Positions 1 through 8,817 of a DNA stretch of 22,577 bases are shown piece after piece. The notes under the pieces are model-generated. The model worked only from the letters and a program-made list of their open reading frames with translations. It did no database searches and was not told where the DNA came from. The position numbers were made by a program, and so were the translations under genes. The stretch is taken from IMG/VR virus record IMGVR_UViG_3300043411_000276, positions 1 to 22,577 of that record, one strand, 5' to 3'. Origin of the DNA: a virus. Positions within the stretch are counted from its first letter, which is position 1, and each line of letters starts with the position of its first letter.

Positions 1-224
1 AGATATACATTCACCAGCGCTGTGTTAATCTTATCTCCGAGATGGGGAATTACTGCTACAGGGTTGATCGTCATACCGACTTGCCGACCGATGTGATAGT
101 CGACGCGCACAATCACGGGATAGATGCGCTAAGGTATGCGGTCGGGAACAGAATACAAAGGAAACCACAAGCAACCACACCAAAAACAGCGGCAATCGTT
201 CCTGTTGTATCAAGATGGCGTTAG
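1..224 (+). CDS. Terminase large subunit, C-terminal end (partial)
   Basis: The frame is open from the left edge (first full codon at position 3) and gives 73 residues ending in SRWR. The stretch DAHNHGIDALRYAV matches the end of the nuclease domain of phage large terminases, where D-x-x-N-H-x-x-D-A-x-R-Y-A carries the last metal-binding aspartate. The enzyme pumps DNA into the prohead and cuts concatemers. The gene lies directly upstream of the portal gene, as in nearly all tailed phages. The tail after the motif (KPQATTPKTAAIVPVV) is probably the linker that contacts the portal. Only about a seventh of the protein is visible, so the terminase subtype cannot be judged. Confidence 0.85.
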   Translation, partial: IYIHQRCVNLISEMGNYCYRVDRHTDLPTDVIVDAHNHGIDALRYAVGNRIQRKPQATTPKTAAIVPVVSRWR

Positions 225-255
225 TGGTATAAGGCAAAATACTTGAGGGTAGGCG

Positions 256-2400
256 ATGGCGAGAAAGACAAAAGAAGTGTTGCACAGTGAAGTTTTCGAG
301 CGCGCTCGCAAGCAGTTCGGTGCAATCATGGGCGCTCAACGCGCAGAGCGTGAGTTGTGTCTATCTGATCGTCGCTTTTACTCGATTGCCGGCGCGCAGT
401 GGGAAGGTGCGCTGTCTGAGCAGTTCGAGAATCGTCCGCAATTTGAGTTTAATAAAATCCATTTGGCTGTAATTCGGATTATCAACGAATATCGCAACAA
501 CCGAATGAGCGTTGTTTTTGTTCCGAAGGACGGCGCACAAGAAAAAAGCAATGATGAAATTACCGGCATTTATCGTGCAGACATGAATATGTCATGCGGT
601 GAGGAAGCAAAGGATAATGCTTTTGAAGAGGCTGTAGGTGGCGGATTTGGCGCGTACAGATTGCGGAATGTTGAAGAAGATGAGTACGACAGCACAAACG
701 AAAAACAAAAAATAATTGCAGAACCGATCTATGATGCGGATAGTTGCGTGTTCTTTGACCTGTCCTCAAAACGACAAGACAAGTCTGACGCTAATCATGC
801 GTATGTGCTTCGCGGCGTTCCATACGATGAATATATTGCAGAATATAACGACAACCCTGCATCATGGCCTAAAGATGTAAGCATGGTCGAATTCGACTGG
901 CTGATTGGTAATGACACAGTTTACATTGCAGAGTATTACGAGAAAGAGTTTACAAAAGAAACTCTGCGCGTTTTCCGTGGTGTGGATGGCACAGAACAGA
1001 CTTATAGTGATGAAGAACTTGATGATGAACTTGATGAAATTCTTGAGGTAACTGGATTTCGTGAAGTTCGACAGCGCAAGATAAAAAAATGCCGCGTTCA
1101 TAAATATATTTTGTCCGGCGGCGGGATTATTGAGGATTGCGGTTACATTGCTGGCAGAGATATTCCTATCGTTCCTGTGTACGGCAAGCGTTGGATGGTT
1201 GATGGCGTAGAGCGTTGCATGGGTCATGTTCGCTTAGCTAAGGATGCGCAAAGATTAAAAAATCTACAACTCTCAAAACTTGGTGAAATATCTGCGCTGT
1301 CTAGTGTTGAAAAGCCGATCTTAACGCCAGAACAGGTTAGCGGTCACGAGGTGATGTGGGCAGAGGATAATGTTAAACAGTACCCTTATTTGCTAATAAA
1401 CCCGATCACAGACTCAAACGGCAATGCTACAGCAGTTCCTCCAACTGGATACACAAGACCGCCTGCTGTGCCGCCGGCGCTTGCCGCGCTACTGCAAACA
1501 ACAGAGCAGGATATCCGTGACATTCTTGGCAATCCTGAGCGCGCAGAGATTGTGTCGCCCAACGCTTCAGGTGTTGCGATCGAGTTGGCGCAATCCAAAG
1601 TAGATATGCAGACCTTTATCTACCTATCCAACTTTGCAAAGGCTGAAAAACGCTGTGCAGAAATTTGGTTGTGTATGGCGAAAGAAGTTTATGTCGAAGA
1701 AAACAGAAAGCTCCGGACGGTAAACGATGCTGGCGAACTTGGTGCTGTGGCGATCAATTCGCCTATGCTTAGTCCTGAAACTGGGGCGGTGGAATACAGC
1801 AATGATTTAAGTTCGCAGTCATTTGATGTTGTTGTCGATGTTGTGCCTTCAAGCGTTTCTCGACGCGCCGCCACTGTTCGCGCACTTACACAGATGATTG
1901 GAATGACACAGGATCCAGAAACGCAACAAGTGTTGTCCGCCACTGCCATGATGAACATGGATGCAGAGGGCGTTTCTGATATTCGCAAGTATTTCAGAAA
2001 CAAACTGCTACAGATTGGCGCGGTCGAACCAACGAATGAAGAAGCGGCGCAATTAGCGGCAGCGCAGCAAGCACAAAGCGCGCAGCCTGATGTACAAGCA
2101 GCGTTCTTTTTGGCTGAGGCAGAAAAGGCACAGGCGAACGCGGCGAAGGCAAGAGCTGAGACAGTGCTTACGATGGCGAAAGTTGACCAGACTAGAGCAG
2201 ACACTGTTTCCACGATGGCAGATATTGAGAAAACAAAACAAGAAACTCGGTCGAGCATTAAAAAAGACTACGCAGAAACGCTAGACCGATTGACAGAAAA
2301 CGGCAATGATTTATTGGTGACCGCTGAGCCACAAGTCAGCGAGCAAAAACCGGCACCCGCCCAGCCGGAAAGTTTGGGTGAGTTAGGAGTGATCCAATGA
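256..2400 (+). CDS. P22 gp1-like portal protein
   Basis: 714 aa, close to the roughly 725 aa of P22 gp1. The portal is a dodecameric ring at the unique capsid vertex through which DNA enters and leaves. Residues of about 70-200 (NEYRNNRMSVVF, DNAFEEAVGGGFGAYRL, EPIYDADSCVFFD, DKSDANHAY) follow the order I know from the P22 portal. ASGVAIELAQSKVDMQTF (about residues 437-455) fits the stem and clip region of the same family. The last 130 residues are rich in Ala, Gln and Lys and are predicted helical, consistent with the long barrel of P22-type portals. The start at ATG 256 has the upstream GAGGG at good spacing. The stop overlaps the scaffold start by ATGA. Confidence 0.95.
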   Translation: MARKTKEVLHSEVFERARKQFGAIMGAQRAERELCLSDRRFYSIAGAQWEGALSEQFENRPQFEFNKIHLAVIRIINEYRNNRMSVVFVPKDGAQEKSNDEITGIYRADMNMSCGEEAKDNAFEEAVGGGFGAYRLRNVEEDEYDSTNEKQKIIAEPIYDADSCVFFDLSSKRQDKSDANHAYVLRGVPYDEYIAEYNDNPASWPKDVSMVEFDWLIGNDTVYIAEYYEKEFTKETLRVFRGVDGTEQTYSDEELDDELDEILEVTGFREVRQRKIKKCRVHKYILSGGGIIEDCGYIAGRDIPIVPVYGKRWMVDGVERCMGHVRLAKDAQRLKNLQLSKLGEISALSSVEKPILTPEQVSGHEVMWAEDNVKQYPYLLINPITDSNGNATAVPPTGYTRPPAVPPALAALLQTTEQDIRDILGNPERAEIVSPNASGVAIELAQSKVDMQTFIYLSNFAKAEKRCAEIWLCMAKEVYVEENRKLRTVNDAGELGAVAINSPMLSPETGAVEYSNDLSSQSFDVVVDVVPSSVSRRAATVRALTQMIGMTQDPETQQVLSATAMMNMDAEGVSDIRKYFRNKLLQIGAVEPTNEEAAQLAAAQQAQSAQPDVQAAFFLAEAEKAQANAAKARAETVLTMAKVDQTRADTVSTMADIEKTKQETRSSIKKDYAETLDRLTENGNDLLVTAEPQVSEQKPAPAQPESLGELGVIQ

Positions 2401-3227
2401 GTGACGAAGAAAAGCAGTTGATTGATGATGTCGAGCATGATCCCGAGGTCGAACTGGAAACAGAAGAGACGGAAGATGAGGGCGAGATTGTTGTTAGTAT
2501 TGACGGCGAAGAAGCAAGCGAGAAAGAGGAAGCGGAGCCTGCGCCTGAATGGGTGAAGGATTTGCGAAAAAAGCACCGCGAGCTTGAGCGAGAAAACCGC
2601 GATCTGAGAGCCAAAGTATCTGCTGCGAATGGCATGGAAAATGCTCCTGCTATTTTGCCGAAGAAGCCAAGGCTTGATGATGACGGCATTGATTATGACC
2701 AAGACAAGTACGAAGCGGAGTTAGATGCTTGGTATGCCAAAAAAGCTGACTTTGACAGACAGGAGCGCGAGAACGAAAAAGCGGAAGCAGAGAAGCAAAA
2801 TAGCTTTAATGCCAAGCTGGAATCGTACAATCAAGCGCGAGAGAAAATCAGGGTTCCAGACTTCGATGATGCTGAGGGTAATCTAATCAATGCGCTTGAT
2901 AGAACCCAACAAGGTATTATCATTGATGCGTGCGAAAATCCTGCTTTGTTGGTGTATGCTCTCGGTCGAAATCAAGGCAAACTCAATGAGTTGGCGGCGA
3001 TTAAAAATCCTGTGCAGTTTGCTTATGCAGTCTCAAAATTGGAGAACACCATGAAAGTCACCAAAAAAACAGCAGCCGCAGAAGTGGAAAAAATGCCGCC
3101 ATCGTTTGGTGGTAAATCCGTTGCTTCGGCTGATAAAAACCTTGACCGCCTTCGCGCTGAAGCTGAAAAGACCGGCGATTATTCAAAGGTTATGCAGTAT
3201 AAAAAACAGCTCAAGGCTAAAAAATAA
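2397..3227 (+). CDS. Scaffolding protein, P22 gp8-like
   Basis: 276 aa, very charged. Residues 1-50 are strongly acidic, residues 55-135 are coiled coil rich in Glu, Arg and Lys, and the last residues are basic (MQYKKQLKAKK), which resembles the coat-binding C-terminal helix-turn-helix of P22 scaffold (303 aa). Scaffold directs coat assembly into the procapsid and then leaves. It lies between portal and coat, as in P22, and starts inside the portal stop codon (ATGA), suggesting translational coupling. Sequence similarity is weak, as is usual for scaffolds. The call rests on position, charge pattern and helical content. Confidence 0.85.
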   Translation: MSDEEKQLIDDVEHDPEVELETEETEDEGEIVVSIDGEEASEKEEAEPAPEWVKDLRKKHRELERENRDLRAKVSAANGMENAPAILPKKPRLDDDGIDYDQDKYEAELDAWYAKKADFDRQERENEKAEAEKQNSFNAKLESYNQAREKIRVPDFDDAEGNLINALDRTQQGIIIDACENPALLVYALGRNQGKLNELAAIKNPVQFAYAVSKLENTMKVTKKTAAAEVEKMPPSFGGKSVASADKNLDRLRAEAEKTGDYSKVMQYKKQLKAKK

Positions 3228-3242
3228 TTTAGGAGAAATACC

Positions 3243-4511
3243 ATGAGTAATGCATTTTCAAAAGAAGAACGCGTAGCGTTTGAAACGCTGCTAGAAGGCT
3301 TCAACGATGCGGAAGTAATGAGCCGCAATGTTGATAAATATACCACTGACGGCATGACGATGGCGCGCGCAAACGACACCATGTGGCTGCCTCAGCCATA
3401 TATCATGCAGTCGTTTTCCGGCATGGATCAGACCGCCAACTTCAAAGATGTAACGCAGCTTTCTGTGCCCGCAACTTTGGGTTACAGCAAGTCCGTTCCG
3501 TGGACAATGGACGCGAAAGAGCTGCGCGATGCGCTGCAAGAACAGCGTCTCGGCGATTCTGCGCGTCAAAAGCTGGCTTCTGACATTAATGTCGCCGTCT
3601 TGGCTGCCGCTGCCACGTACGGCGGCTTAGTTGTCAAGAAAGGAACTCCGACCGGCTTTGATGACATCGCAACTTGCGATGCTCTGATGAACGAGGTTGG
3701 TGTAGAGCAGTTTGATCGCAAACTCGCATTGTCTAGCCGCGACTACAACCGCATTGCTGGCAATTTGGCAGGCCGTCAAAATCTGGAAAACCGCACCGAG
3801 ACAGCGTATGACTACGCTCGCATCGGCATGGTGTCTGGGTTTGAGTCGTTCAAGCTGGATTATCCGAAGCGTTTACAGGCGGCTGGTGGTGGTGGCTCTA
3901 TCACTATTGATACTCGCGCGGCTGCTAATAACTTCTACACACCTCGCGCCACTAGCACTGCTGTAACGGGTGAAGTTAGCAATGTAGACAACCGTTTCCA
4001 GACCATAACCGTTAGCGCAACTGCTGGCGTTGTAGCTGGTGACTCGTTCACTATCAACGGCGTAACGCAATGCCACTTGATCAGCAAAGAAGATACGGCA
4101 CAGCCAAAAACCTTCCGCGTTGTTTCTGTCACTGACGGCACTCACTTGGTTATCACGCCACCGCTGATTTCAGCGCAGGGCGCGTCTGATGCAGAGAAGC
4201 AGTACCAGAACGCGAAAGTGGCTGGCACTGGTCTTGCAACCGCTGCGATTACTTGGCTGAACACCGTTGATTGTGCTATGAACCCGTTCTGGCACAAGGG
4301 CGCGATCAAGTTGTTGCCTGGCAGCTATGCGGTGGATAACAACACGGGCGCTTCTATCCTGCGCGGTAAAACCGATTCGGGTATTGAGGTTGTGTTGCAG
4401 AAGCAGTATGACATTGCGACAATGAAAACGCGCTTCCGCGTGGATACATTGTTCGGTGTTGTGAATGCTGCGCCTGAGCAGTCTGGCATTTTGTTGTTCG
4501 ATCAGACCTAA
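3243..4511 (+). CDS. Major coat protein, P22 gp5-like
   Basis: 422 aa, against 430 aa for P22 coat. The N-terminal part has TMWLPQPYIMQSFSG followed by SVPWTMDAKELRDALQEQRLGDSARQKL, corresponding to the N-arm and E-loop region of P22-type coat. Residues of about 235-300 (TITVSATAGVVAGDSFTING and following) form a beta-rich insertion where P22 coat carries its I-domain. A strong TAGGAGAAATACC leader precedes ATG 3243. The gene is followed at once by an intrinsic terminator, which would raise coat mRNA stability or reduce expression of downstream genes. Confidence 0.93.
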   Translation: MSNAFSKEERVAFETLLEGFNDAEVMSRNVDKYTTDGMTMARANDTMWLPQPYIMQSFSGMDQTANFKDVTQLSVPATLGYSKSVPWTMDAKELRDALQEQRLGDSARQKLASDINVAVLAAAATYGGLVVKKGTPTGFDDIATCDALMNEVGVEQFDRKLALSSRDYNRIAGNLAGRQNLENRTETAYDYARIGMVSGFESFKLDYPKRLQAAGGGGSITIDTRAAANNFYTPRATSTAVTGEVSNVDNRFQTITVSATAGVVAGDSFTINGVTQCHLISKEDTAQPKTFRVVSVTDGTHLVITPPLISAQGASDAEKQYQNAKVAGTGLATAAITWLNTVDCAMNPFWHKGAIKLLPGSYAVDNNTGASILRGKTDSGIEVVLQKQYDIATMKTRFRVDTLFGVVNAAPEQSGILLFDQT

Positions 4512-4517
4512 GTTTGC

Positions 4518-4546
4518 GGCGGGGGAAACCCCGCCCATTCTTTTTT
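4518..4546 (+). terminator. Intrinsic terminator after the coat gene
   Basis: A seven-base-pair GC stem (GGCGGGG at 4518-4524 with CCCCGCC at 4529-4535) and a GAAA tetraloop are followed by CATTC and six T residues. This has the form of a rho-independent terminator. It lies seven bases after the coat stop and just before the ribosome binding site of the next gene, so it probably attenuates transcription partially rather than ending it, since the late genes must be read through. Confidence 0.8.
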
Positions 4547-4555
4547 GGAGTTTGT

Positions 4556-5059
4556 ATGGGTTGGTCAAAGCGTCAATTTTGTGAAGCGGCTTATGAAGAG
4601 ATTGGTCTTGCTGGCTATGTTTTTAATTTGCAGCCGGAGCAATTGCAGATTGCCGTAAAGCGGCTTGATTCGATGATGGCGAGCTGGAATGCGCGCGGTA
4701 TTCGTCTTGGTTATCCAATTCCAGAAAATCCAAAGTTCACGGATTTAACGGCAGATACTAATGTGCCGGATTATGCTAACGAAGCTGTGTATAAAAACCT
4801 TGCGCTTAAAATTGCGCCGGTTCACGGCAAACAGATTGCAGGTGATCTTAGAGTTGATGCGAAGGTTGCCTATAACGCGATGCTGACCAAGTCGGTTGGT
4901 GTGCGTGAGATGGCGATAGGTAGATTGCCTGCGGGTGCAGGTGCAAAATGTCCTACTAGCCCGTTTATCGAGCGAGCTATTGATGATCTGCAATCAGGGC
5001 TTGATGGCTACATTGAATATGCAGGAAATGAAAACGCAAGCGGCGAGGATTTCAGCTAA
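4556..5059 (+). CDS. Tail accessory factor, P22 gp4-like
   Basis: 167 aa from ATG 4556, nearly the same as P22 gp4 (166 aa). A longer in-frame start at 4514 lies inside the terminator hairpin; TTTTTTGGAG places the ribosome site before 4556 instead. The N-terminal pattern (AAYEEIGLAGYVFNLQPEQLQIAVKRLDSMMASWNARGIRLGY) is typical of gp4-like proteins, which close the portal and join it to the gp10 hub in the head completion step. The end shares an A with the next start (TAATG). Confidence comes from pattern, length and position. Confidence 0.88.
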   Translation: MGWSKRQFCEAAYEEIGLAGYVFNLQPEQLQIAVKRLDSMMASWNARGIRLGYPIPENPKFTDLTADTNVPDYANEAVYKNLALKIAPVHGKQIAGDLRVDAKVAYNAMLTKSVGVREMAIGRLPAGAGAKCPTSPFIERAIDDLQSGLDGYIEYAGNENASGEDFS

Positions 5060-5571
5060 TGCCACAAATTAACCAACTACCCACGAGAAAATTACAGGCG
5101 GGTGATTTACTGCCGTTTTTTAGTTCCGCGAATGGCGATGCCGCAAAAACTTCCATGACGGCGATTGCTGCGCTTGTTGCTGAATTGAACGCGCAGAGCC
5201 CAGAGGCGTCACAAACGCGTTTTGGGTTGGCGGTTCAGCCTGCCAATGAGCTTGATTATTCAGAAGCGGAAACGGGCTTCTGGTTGATTCTTGCGATTGC
5301 TGGCAGTGGTACGCTTGAACTGCGTTTGCCTTCTGTGACTGACTTGTCAGAGGGCACAGAGATTCGTGTAGCTGTGATTGGGACAGGTATTACACAAACA
5401 ACATGGCTATCGACAGATGCTACATTTGATTCAGCGATACCTGTTGAATTGCAGAACGATCACAGGTTCACGATTAAATATACTGCGGTTGAGCAGAAGT
5501 GGTATTTGGTTGGCGCTGCTGCTGAAATGTTCATGCCAGAAAATCCATTCACTCCGTTACCATTACCATAG
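5059..5571 (+). CDS. Probable small virion structural protein
   Basis: 170 aa. The N-terminus (INQLPTRKLQAGDLLPFFSSANGDAAKTSM) follows a pattern common in phage structural proteins: an exposed linker and a GDLLP..S..NGD...S motif. The rest is beta-rich, ending in HRFTIKYTAVEQKWYLVG, like small tail decoration or fibre-associated domains. It starts by TAATG overlap with the gp4-like gene and is followed by the gp10-like gene. P22 itself has no gene at this position, so it is an addition relative to P22. I do not recognise a specific family. Confidence 0.65.
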   Translation: MPQINQLPTRKLQAGDLLPFFSSANGDAAKTSMTAIAALVAELNAQSPEASQTRFGLAVQPANELDYSEAETGFWLILAIAGSGTLELRLPSVTDLSEGTEIRVAVIGTGITQTTWLSTDATFDSAIPVELQNDHRFTIKYTAVEQKWYLVGAAAEMFMPENPFTPLPLP

Positions 5572-5584
5572 CAGGAGTGAGTGA

Positions 5585-6982
5585 ATGAAGATACCTATCC
5601 TGTCAGGTATTTACGCGGACAAGACTGGCAATGTCAGAGCCAGTTATCCGGTGAATATGCGCCCAGTGCCTATGCCTACAGGTGTGAATGACAGCTATTT
5701 GCAGCAGTGGTATGGGATAGACAAGATAACCGACACACTTGGGTTTGATCGCGGTGGAATCAATTGGAACGACACGCTTTATCGCGTGTTCGGGACAAAG
5801 TTGGTTAAAGTATCTGCCATTGGCAGCTTTGATATATTGGGCGATGTAGGCTCTGGCGGCAATGTGAAAATGACATACTCATTTGATCGTCTCGCAATCA
5901 ACTCCGGCGATCGTCTGTACTATTGGGATGGCTCAACATTCGAGCAGGTAACAGATCCAGATCTAGGCAAGGTTAATGATGTAGAGTGGGTCGATGGATA
6001 CTTCATGACTACCGATGGCGAGTTCATCGTGGTCACTGAATTAAATGATCCAATGAGTGTGAACCCGCTGAAATATGGCAGTGCTGAAAGCGATCCTGAT
6101 CCTATTCAGCGAGTGATCCGGCTGAACGGACAAATGTATGCAATAGGTCGGTATTCTACTGAGGTTTTCCGCAATGTTGGCGGCTCAAACTTTCCGTTTC
6201 AGGTTGTGCGCGGTGCAACTTCGGCGCGTGGTTGTGTTGGCAATCGTGCTGCCTGTGTGTACAACAATGTTATCTTCATGGTTGGCAGTGGTCGCAATGA
6301 GGATATCGGCGTGTATGCTGTTGGCGATGGCGGAAATCAAAAAATAAGCTCACAAGATATTGACAGAGAGCTAAACGCATATCCTCCTGATGTGTTAAAG
6401 AATTTGCTAGTAGAATCTTTCCAAAAAGATGGCGAATTGTTTTTTTTGATTCACCTACCTGATAAAACTTTTTGCTATGACATTGCGGCAACACAAATAC
6501 TTGGCTATCCGGCGTGGTTTGTGCTGTCTAGCGGTGTCAATGGCGCTGGGATTTATCGCGCAAGAAACCATGTGCGGTGCTATGGAAGATGGTGGGTTGG
6601 AGACCCGAAAGATTCCAAGCTAGGCGTTCTTACTGATAAAGCTACTCAATGGGGTGAAGTGTTTGGGTGGTCATTCTCTACGCAGATGCTATACCTTGAC
6701 GCGCACAACGGGCTGATCCATAAACTGGAATTGATTGCACAAAACGGCGCAGGAAATTATCAAAAAGACAACACCATCTATACGCAGTATTCCGATGATG
6801 GGATAAGCTGGAGCCAGCCAGCGTATGCGAACGCTGGAAGGTTTGGATCTACGCGCAAACGGATCATGTGGCTTCTGCAGGGCATGATTCGACAGATTCG
6901 CATTCAGCGATTCTATGGTAGCAGTGATGCGAATCTGACCGTGCATTGTTTAGATGTTGAGGTGGAGGCTCTGTATGTCTAA
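5585..6982 (+). CDS. Packaged DNA stabilisation protein, P22 gp10-like tail hub
   Basis: 465 aa, against 472 aa for P22 gp10. The opening MKIPILSGIYADKTGNVRASYPVNMRPVP and the later ERVIRLNGQ-like, YAIGRYSTEVFRNVGG and CVYNNVIFMVGSGRNEDIGVY patterns fit the gp10 beta-propeller family. It forms the hexameric hub below gp4 that keeps DNA in the head and anchors the tailspikes. GCAGGAGTGAGTG gives a strong ribosome site before ATG 5585. Its end overlaps the next gene by eight bases. Confidence 0.92.
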   Translation: MKIPILSGIYADKTGNVRASYPVNMRPVPMPTGVNDSYLQQWYGIDKITDTLGFDRGGINWNDTLYRVFGTKLVKVSAIGSFDILGDVGSGGNVKMTYSFDRLAINSGDRLYYWDGSTFEQVTDPDLGKVNDVEWVDGYFMTTDGEFIVVTELNDPMSVNPLKYGSAESDPDPIQRVIRLNGQMYAIGRYSTEVFRNVGGSNFPFQVVRGATSARGCVGNRAACVYNNVIFMVGSGRNEDIGVYAVGDGGNQKISSQDIDRELNAYPPDVLKNLLVESFQKDGELFFLIHLPDKTFCYDIAATQILGYPAWFVLSSGVNGAGIYRARNHVRCYGRWWVGDPKDSKLGVLTDKATQWGEVFGWSFSTQMLYLDAHNGLIHKLELIAQNGAGNYQKDNTIYTQYSDDGISWSQPAYANAGRFGSTRKRIMWLLQGMIRQIRIQRFYGSSDANLTVHCLDVEVEALYV

Positions 6983-7265
6983 TGCTTCTTTATCGCTTAA
7001 TCGTGAAACGCTGGCAAGATTCCTTCCGACAATGGAAGCGATTATTGCGTTTGAAGAATTATTTGATACGGTAAACATCGCGCAAGTTGATACAAATGAG
7101 GCATTAGAATCTGAGATTCTGGCTCTGTATTCTAGGGCTGCAGGACAGGCGCGAGATGTAAAAAATTCGTTTGATCTTCTGCTCTCTGAGCTAACGACAA
7201 GGCGGCAGAGTATTGATAGACTTCGGGCAGATATTGATTTGATAAAACATTATTTGGGGATATAA
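6975..7265 (+). CDS. Small coiled-coil protein, unknown
   Basis: 96 aa from ATG 6975, preceded by GGTGGAGG. An in-frame ATG at 6954 lies deeper in gp10 and lacks such a site. The sequence is almost entirely helical, with a C-terminal coiled coil (LLLSELTTRRQSIDRLRADIDLIKHYLGI). In P22 the trimeric coiled-coil tail needle gp26 (about 233 aa) occupies this position, so this short protein could be a needle substitute, a virion internal protein or an assembly factor. No motif settles it. Confidence 0.6.
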   Translation: MSNASLSLNRETLARFLPTMEAIIAFEELFDTVNIAQVDTNEALESEILALYSRAAGQARDVKNSFDLLLSELTTRRQSIDRLRADIDLIKHYLGI

Positions 7266-7610
7266 ATGGCGATCACATTCCTACAATTATTCGCTCCGAA
7301 TGTAGTTAATGACGCAGCGGTAGAAGTGTTGTACACGGTTCCAACTACACCAAGCAGCACAATCCTTCGCAATGGCAGGGTGCGCTTTTCTAATACGACC
7401 GCTGGAGCCGTGACTATAAAAGCATGGTCAGTTCCGCCATCTGGTTCTGCGTCAGAAAGCAATGTGTGTTTGCCAGTTACCAGCATATCAGCGAATGAGT
7501 ATCTTGATGTTGATGTTCCAACTATGTCAGCAGGGTATACTTTACGGGTACAGGCTGGCGCAGCTTCAAGTATCACAGCAACCAACCTAGACGGCTTTTT
7601 GCAGAGTTAA
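7266..7610 (+). CDS. Small beta-rich probable structural protein
   Basis: 114 aa, starting one base after the stop of the preceding gene. The sequence alternates short beta strands rich in Thr, Val and Ser (VEVLYTVPTTPSSTILRNGR, SNTTAGAVTIKAW, YTLRVQAGAASSITATNLDG). This is typical of small phage decoration or adaptor proteins with a jelly-roll or Ig-like fold. No catalytic motif and no signal peptide are visible. Its place in the tail module suggests a virion component. Confidence 0.6.
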   Translation: MAITFLQLFAPNVVNDAAVEVLYTVPTTPSSTILRNGRVRFSNTTAGAVTIKAWSVPPSGSASESNVCLPVTSISANEYLDVDVPTMSAGYTLRVQAGAASSITATNLDGFLQS

Positions 7611-7614
7611 AAAT

Positions 7615-8100
7615 ATGGATTTAGCTAATTTAACAGAAAAAGAAATTGCCGCGCTGAAAGTTGCTGCGTTTCGTGATCAGGTTTTCGACTTGCAGCAAGC
7701 GCTAACGGCTGCTGTTGCGGACAATGTATTGCAGCGCGATTCGTCAGAGTTGTTTAATCATTACGCTAAAGGCGTGTATGCGCGCACTCTGGCAATGCCT
7801 GCTGGTAGTTTGATTGTTGGGAAGATCCATAAATTTTCGCACCTAAATATCATTCATAAAGGCAGAATCCGCGTACAAACCGAGGACGGATATTGCATTT
7901 ATGATGCGACAGAGTTCCCTGTGTTTTTCGTATCGAAGGCTGGCACTAAGCGCGTGGTGTTTCCTGAGACCGACACGATATGGACAACAATCCACCCGAC
8001 CGGATGCGATGAAGTGATAGACGACTTGGAATATTTGGAGCGTAAGCTGTATGCGGGCAGCTACGATGAGATGCCGAAATTAGAGAGTGTGGGAGGTTGA
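7615..8100 (+). CDS. Cupin-like phage protein
   Basis: 161 aa. After a helical N-terminus the segment of about residues 48-130 reads as a small cupin or RmlC-like beta barrel: YARTLAMPAGSLIVGKIHKFSHLNIIHKGRIRV, then the pair FFVSKAGTKRVVFPETDTIWTTIHPT. The two His positions of a cupin metal site may be HKFSH and TIH. Cupin-like proteins of this sort sit among podovirus tail and ejection genes; their function is unknown to me. The ribosome site is weak (GAGTTAAAAAT). It ends one base before the next ATG. Confidence 0.65.
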   Translation: MDLANLTEKEIAALKVAAFRDQVFDLQQALTAAVADNVLQRDSSELFNHYAKGVYARTLAMPAGSLIVGKIHKFSHLNIIHKGRIRVQTEDGYCIYDATEFPVFFVSKAGTKRVVFPETDTIWTTIHPTGCDEVIDDLEYLERKLYAGSYDEMPKLESVGG

Positions 8101-8101
8101 T

Positions 8102-8815
8102 ATGTCGGTTTGGGCAGCAGGGGGAACAGTATTAGCGGCAGGGATTGGCTACGCATCAACACAGAGTGGAGCAGGTGCGGCGCAGGGCGCACAAGAAGAC
8201 GCTCTAATGCAGCAGCAAATGGCAATGCAGCAGATGATGAATATGCTGAAGCCTTACCGAAAAGCTGGGGTTGCTGGATTAAATGCGCAGCTTGATTTGC
8301 TTGGGCTTAATGGCACAAAACCGCAGCAGACCGCTATTGATGCGCTGGAAGCCTCGCCATATTTCACTTCGCAAGTTAAAGCAGGTGAGGAAGCGTTGTT
8401 ACAGAATGCCTCTGCTACCGGCGGTCTGAGAGGCGGGAATACAGCTGCGGCTCTGGCGCAATTCAGACCTCAAATGCTAACGCAGACAATCGAGAACCAG
8501 TATGGGAAGCTGGCTGGATTATCGGCAGCGGGTCAGAATGCGGCTGTAAATACAGGGGTTGGAACGCAGGGATATCAGAGCAATATCGCAAACATCATGG
8601 GAAACATAGGCAACATTGCCGCTCAGGGTGCGATTGCACAAGGGACAAACTTGACCAATTTAATTGGTGGTCTTGCTGGCGCGATTGGGCAGTACAAAGG
8701 CGGGAGCAGCACAGAGGGGTTGCTTGGTGGTGGATCAGGCTCTGGTGTGACGAATAACTATGCGCCGAGAGCAAATGTTGACGGCAGTTATACAAACCTT
8801 GGTGCGGGGTTCTGA
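8102..8815 (+). CDS. DNA ejection protein, P22 gp7-like
   Basis: 237 aa (P22 gp7 is 229 aa). The start at ATG 8102 has GGGAGGTTGAT directly upstream; an in-frame GTG at 8087 would place the ribosome site inside the gene. The N-terminus MSVWAAGGTVLAAGIGYASTQSGAGAAQ is Gly/Ala-rich and hydrophobic, followed by Gln/Met-rich helix and Gly-rich C-terminal repeats (NIANIMGNIGNIAAQGAIAQG). That composition and order fits gp7-type internal head proteins, which leave the virion with the DNA and help form the channel through the cell envelope. The two following genes complete the usual triplet. Confidence 0.82.
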   Translation: MSVWAAGGTVLAAGIGYASTQSGAGAAQGAQEDALMQQQMAMQQMMNMLKPYRKAGVAGLNAQLDLLGLNGTKPQQTAIDALEASPYFTSQVKAGEEALLQNASATGGLRGGNTAAALAQFRPQMLTQTIENQYGKLAGLSAAGQNAAVNTGVGTQGYQSNIANIMGNIGNIAAQGAIAQGTNLTNLIGGLAGAIGQYKGGSSTEGLLGGGSGSGVTNNYAPRANVDGSYTNLGAGF

Positions 8816-8817
8816 CA

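Noticed and set aside
1689-2258. 189-codon minus-strand frame inside the portal gene
   Set aside because: Shadow of the Ala/Glu/Thr-rich portal C-terminus; Ser/Ala/Cys-rich product without a start signal.
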